Positions 5,990 through 6,779 of a stretch of 6,779 nt of DNA are shown here, one piece after another. The DNA comes from Rhodospirillales bacterium (lineage in GTDB: Bacteria > Pseudomonadota > Alphaproteobacteria > Micavibrionales > UBA2020), in the NCBI GenBank assembly GCA_023266795.1, contig JAHFPI010000098.1:1-6779 (forward strand), written 5' to 3'. Below the pieces are notes generated by a model, which was not told the origin of the DNA, ran no database searches, and was given only the letters and a program-made list of their open reading frames with translations. Position 1 is the stretch's first letter. Each line of letters opens with the position of its first letter. A program made the position numbers and the translations under genes.

Positions 5990-6779
5990 CTACTTCAACG
6001 CAATCAGCTCGTGTTTTTCGCTGACCTGATCGCCGACGTTGGCGTTGATGGCTTCGACGATGCCGTCGGCGGGGGCGGTGATGGTGTGTTCCATTTTCAT
6101 CGCCTCGACGATGATCAGCGGCTGGCCCTTGATGACTTTGGCGCCGAGCGCGACGCGCACCGCCACCACCTTGCCCGGCATCGGCGCGGTCAGCTTGCCG
6201 ACGGCGTTGTCCTCGTCCGCTTCCGAATGCAGCGGGTCGGCATACAGCAGCTCCTCGTCATGCCCGGCATACATCACGACCAGATGCGCGCCATGCCTGT
6301 AAACGACGGCGTCATATTCTTTGCCGTTGATGCGGGCGTCAAACCCCATATCATAAGAAGAGGATTCAAACGCGGTCTGCAAAGTCCTGCCGTCCGCCAG
6401 CGTCACCGTCATTTGCGGATGGCTGACGGTCAGGGCATATTCGCCCGTCTCGTCCCTGAAGGTGAAACTGTCCACGGCATTGCCGCCGATGCGCCAGACG
6501 GAAAGATCGTTCCACGGGTCGGGCGGGCATTCCGTCTTCCCGCGCTGCTTGAGCATCCCCAGCGCCGCCAGCGCCAGCGTTTCCGGCGCAGGCGCGGTTT
6601 TTTCCGGCAGCAGGGCGTGATGATGCTCCTGAATGAAATGCGTATTGACCTTGCCCGCCTTGAACGCCGGATGCTTCACCAGCGTCCGCAGGAAATTGAT
6701 ATTCGATTTCGGCCCCGCGATATGCGTCTCGTCCAGTGCCTCCGCCATATTCTTCAGGGCGGCGGCACGGTCTTTGCAG
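5990..6779 (-). CDS. mccA: Methylcrotonyl-CoA carboxylase alpha (biotin-carrying) subunit, C-terminal part
   Basis: The frame is open to the right edge and ends at TAG (5992-5990), leaving 262 visible residues of a subunit usually near 660. The first residues (KDRAAALKN, then ETHIAGPKSNINFLRTLVKHPAF) are the end of the biotin carboxylase domain. A linker domain with WRIGG and a strand-rich middle part follows. The last 75 residues are a biotinyl domain (APMPGKVVAV, VEAMKMEHTI, ending HELIALK). The biotin-accepting lysine of EAMKMEH is encoded at 6097-6095. With the beta subunit the enzyme carboxylates 3-methylcrotonyl-CoA to 3-methylglutaconyl-CoA using ATP and bicarbonate. Propionyl- or geranyl-CoA carboxylase subunits look similar; HMG-CoA lyase two genes on favours the leucine enzyme. 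The ATG at 6748 is internal and not the real start. Confidence 0.9.
   Translation of the reverse strand, partial: CKDRAAALKNMAEALDETHIAGPKSNINFLRTLVKHPAFKAGKVNTHFIQEHHHALLPEKTAPAPETLALAALGMLKQRGKTECPPDPWNDLSVWRIGGNAVDSFTFRDETGEYALTVSHPQMTVTLADGRTLQTAFESSSYDMGFDARINGKEYDAVVYRHGAHLVVMYAGHDEELLYADPLHSEADEDNAVGKLTAPMPGKVVAVRVALGAKVIKGQPLIIVEAMKMEHTITAPADGIVEAINANVGDQVSEKHELIALK

Noticed and set aside
5990..6748. A separate 252-residue biotinyl protein starting at ATG 6748
   Set aside because: The frame continues upstream of this ATG to the window edge, and the residues before it fit the end of a biotin carboxylase domain. It is therefore the tail of a larger carboxylase subunit, not a stand-alone carrier protein.

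Overview
All supportable genes in this window lie on the minus strand, so transcription runs from high to low coordinates. The window suggests an alphaproteobacterium of moderate GC. The grounds are a leucine-degradation gene pair of proteobacterial type, GC-rich codon use in the metabolic genes, and a palindromic CTCTCCCGC/GCGGGAGAG repeat of a type common in proteobacterial genomes. No ribosomal or other marker gene is present, so the placement is tentative.

Region A (6779 to about 3878) is a tightly packed three-gene block. First comes the C-terminal part of a biotin-dependent acyl-CoA carboxylase alpha subunit, most likely methylcrotonyl-CoA carboxylase (mccA). It runs off the right edge and carries an intact biotinyl domain. 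Next is a 409-residue membrane-anchored protein of unknown function. Last is a complete HMG-CoA lyase (mvaB). The carboxylase and the lyase are steps of the same route, from leucine via 3-methylcrotonyl-CoA and HMG-CoA to acetoacetate plus acetyl-CoA. The unknown gene is visibly AT-richer than both partners, yet it abuts the first with no gap and overlaps or nearly touches the second. The start of mvaB contains a run of 12 C.

Region B (3413-3877) is a 465-bp intergenic stretch. It holds a two-hairpin palindromic repeat just after mvaB, a perfect 19-bp palindrome, and AT-rich DNA with a good -35/-10 candidate and a strong ribosome binding site for the next gene.

Region C (3412-1) holds a divergent TelA-family (PF05816-like) protein with an intrinsic terminator behind it. 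After that come a 431-residue protein and a partial protein (at least 216 residues, running off the left edge), neither of which I recognise. The last two genes are separated by 2 bases and are surely co-transcribed. Whether they work with the TelA-like protein is an inference from order and strand only.

The most interesting points are the compositionally foreign membrane protein seated inside the leucine operon, the C12 tract that controls which start codon is in frame for HMG-CoA lyase, and the TelA-like gene followed by two orphan genes.
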